Shown here piece by piece: positions 33,602 to 34,649 of a DNA stretch of 34,649 nt. The notes beneath the pieces are model-generated. The model worked only from the letters and a program-made list of their open reading frames with translations. It made no database searches and was not told the DNA's origin. Each line of letters opens with the position of its first letter. The first letter of the stretch is position 1. Both the position numbers and the translations under genes were made by a program. Origin of the DNA: Bacteroidetes bacterium HGW-Bacteroidetes-6 (GTDB lineage: Bacteria > Bacteroidota > Bacteroidia > Bacteroidales > DTU049); contig PHDB01000038.1 in assembly GCA_002842495.1 (NCBI GenBank), positions 1 to 34,649 of the forward strand, written 5' to 3'.

Positions 33602-33847
33602 AAAGCGAAACTTGACGACACACATCGCCTAATTCGAAACAGACAAAAAATTGCAGCCGGGCTGAAAAAGTTTCTCGACAATGCTTTGCTGAATGGTGTA
33701 CGCTCATTCTCTATTCTGCATGGCAAAGGCTACGGAATTTTGAGAAGCATCCGTAAACACATGGGTCAATACAAAGACATGCTCGAATACAAAGACGCTG
33801 CACTTGAATTCGGAGGCGAAGGAATTACCGAGGTGAAGTTTCTTTAA
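33602..33847 (+). pseudogene. Remnant of mutS2: C-terminal Smr domain only
   Basis: The frame ending with TAA at 33845-33847 encodes KKFLDNALLNGVRSF, then ILHGKGYGILR and a tail FGGEGITEVKFL. This is the Smr endonuclease domain that forms the end of MutS2 (LDxALLxG, HGKGxGxLR, GGxGxT). Upstream in the same frame the expected LD-x-RG-x-RA-x-EAL segment appears only as a blurred KLDDTHRLIRNRQKIAAG. No ATG, GTG or TTG start precedes it before a stop at 33545-33547, and none of the MutS ATPase is present. One residue seems missing after GILR. I read it as a decayed 3' fragment left by rearrangement or duplication. Confidence 0.75.
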
Positions 33848-34103
33848 TAACCAAGGATTAAACTTAGGGCCCAGTCGTGAGTAAGGAAGCAGCCATACAG
33901 CAGGAAGTATGAGAGAAATATTTCTTCGTCCGTAGCAAAGCGGGAACAAAGTAACTCATGCTTAAAAAATAACAAACAAGGAAATATTTCGTTGGATAGA
34001 GCAACAAGAAGAACAGTATAACAGCATTTTTCCTCAATGTAAAACCTATATACTTGTGACAAATGTCATTGCCGCTAGAACTAGGTTTCGTAAAAAAAAT
34101 GGC

Positions 34104-34111
34104 TATCTTTA
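34104..34111 (+). promoter_or_regulatory. Candidate -7 box of the last gene
   Basis: TATCTTTA matches TAnnTTTG except for the last base and lies 21 bases upstream of the ATG at 34133, giving a leader of about 15 nt. No convincing -33 TTG was seen. Confidence 0.45.
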
Positions 34112-34132
34112 TACTTCAAAAAGACCGAAGCA

Positions 34133-34649
34133 ATGGAAGAAGCCACCCTTAGTACCAAAAACAAAGCTTTACAAATCAACCTGAATCCGCAGTTTTACGG
34201 CACCATTGCCGAAATTGGCGGCGGGCAGGAGGTTTCGCGGCATTTTTTTCAGGCGGGCGGCGCCTCGGGCACCATTGCCAAAACCATTTCGGCCTACGAC
34301 AAAACTTTTTCGGATGTTTTCTACAACAAAGGCAAGAAAGGTCGCTATGTGAGCGAACAACGGCTTGTGAAGATGCTTCAAATGGAATTTGAAGAGTTGG
34401 TTTCCACGCTCGGCCCTTCGCGCGATGCCGACACCCGCTTTTTTGTGTTTGCCGACACAGTCGAAACACTCAACTATCACAAAACCAACAACGGTCAGGG
34501 TTGGCTGGGTGTACGCTTCCGGCTGAGCCCCGAAAAAGAAGCCAGTACAGTGGTGATTCATGCCAATTTGCTCGAAAACGACGGCATTTTGCAACAATAC
34601 ACGCTTGGTGCTCTTGGTATTAATCTCATTTATGCATGTTTTCATTACC
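34133..34649 (+). CDS. Conserved protein of unknown function, 3' end outside the window
   Basis: The ATG at 34133 opens 172 codons that run off the right edge without a stop. There is no signal peptide. The sequence has a strongly conserved feel: INLNPQFYGTIAEIGGGQEV, then HFFQAGGASGTIAKTISAYDKTFSD (given here in parts), RYVSEQRL, FFVFADTV and GWLGVRF, with the reading frame GC-richer than the AT-rich region before it. I recognise this as a long conserved family of Bacteroidota and some other bacteria whose database names are unreliable, so I give no function. The antisense ORFs here are shadows. Its own candidate -7 box supports the start. Confidence 0.85.
   Translation, partial: MEEATLSTKNKALQINLNPQFYGTIAEIGGGQEVSRHFFQAGGASGTIAKTISAYDKTFSDVFYNKGKKGRYVSEQRLVKMLQMEFEELVSTLGPSRDADTRFFVFADTVETLNYHKTNNGQGWLGVRFRLSPEKEASTVVIHANLLENDGILQQYTLGALGINLIYACFHY

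Larger units (their letters stand above)
33284..34132. other. 849-base region without an intact gene
   Basis: In order: about 245 bases with no recognisable feature, a strong terminator (33529-33563), a broken mutS2 3' fragment (33602-33847), and about 285 bases with only chance ORFs and a candidate -7 box at 34104. An AGAAATATTTCT palindrome at 33914-33925 has no clear meaning. Confidence 0.65.

Noticed and set aside
33914..33925. Perfect 12-bp palindrome AGAAATATTTCT, with GGAAATATTTC nearby at about 33981-33991
   Set aside because: AT-rich 12-bp palindromes arise by chance in this composition, and it is not placed near a promoter I can define.
34169..34645. 158- and 97-codon minus-strand ORFs
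   Set aside because: They are antisense to the conserved plus-strand gene at 34133, which has a better start and motif pattern.

Overview
The window is most likely from a member of the Bacteroidota, probably an uncultured or environmental Bacteroidales-like lineage. Three large secreted proteins end in type IX secretion (T9SS) C-terminal sorting domains. Upstream regions carry the TAnnTTTG -7 element and almost always lack a Shine-Dalgarno sequence. Typical families of this group are present, including a PorE-architecture OmpA protein, TPR sensor kinases and LpxB beside SurE and ComEC. I see no tRNA, rRNA, CRISPR array, intact transposase or phage module.

Layout from left to right. 1-2866 (-) is the N-terminal 955 residues of a multidomain iron-sulfur flavoprotein that runs off the left edge. 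3297-6720 (-) is a tight three-gene operon: fused ADP-forming acyl-CoA synthetase, outer-membrane beta-barrel protein, Mpv17-like membrane protein. 7003-10106 (+) encodes a nine-TPR periplasmic protein and a PorE-like TPR/propeller/OmpA protein, ended by a strong terminator. 10255-10776 (-) is a gamma-carbonic-anhydrase-like hexapeptide protein. 10863-13828 is a compact DNA-damage-type module: a LexA-like XRE/S24 repressor diverges from a radical-SAM DNA repair/modification protein and its DUF4130-type partner, with a palindromic operator lying on the promoter between them.

14081-20108 (+) is an envelope and competence operon (coiled-coil periplasmic protein, surE, small membrane protein, lpxB, SpoIID-like protein, comEC), with four-base or near-zero spacing between genes. 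It converges on a two-component system at 20115-22485 (-), a TPR histidine kinase with a NarL-type regulator. 22647-27974 (-) holds two paralogous YCF48/BNR-type propeller proteins with T9SS tails, separated by a small translationally coupled ORF and a REP-like terminator hairpin. 28129-29769 (+) is a third T9SS cargo. 30435-33283 (+) is a second signalling operon (unknown soluble protein, 7-TM protein, HisKA_3-type kinase, NarL-type regulator) behind a good promoter and a structured leader of about 237 nt. The right end holds a strong terminator, a start-less remnant of the MutS2 Smr domain, and the first 172 codons of a conserved uncharacterised protein.

The best candidate for an under-described system is the autoregulated repressor/radical-SAM/DUF4130 module at 10863-13828. 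Next are the four-gene signalling operon at 30162-33283 and the secreted propeller locus at 22647-27974.
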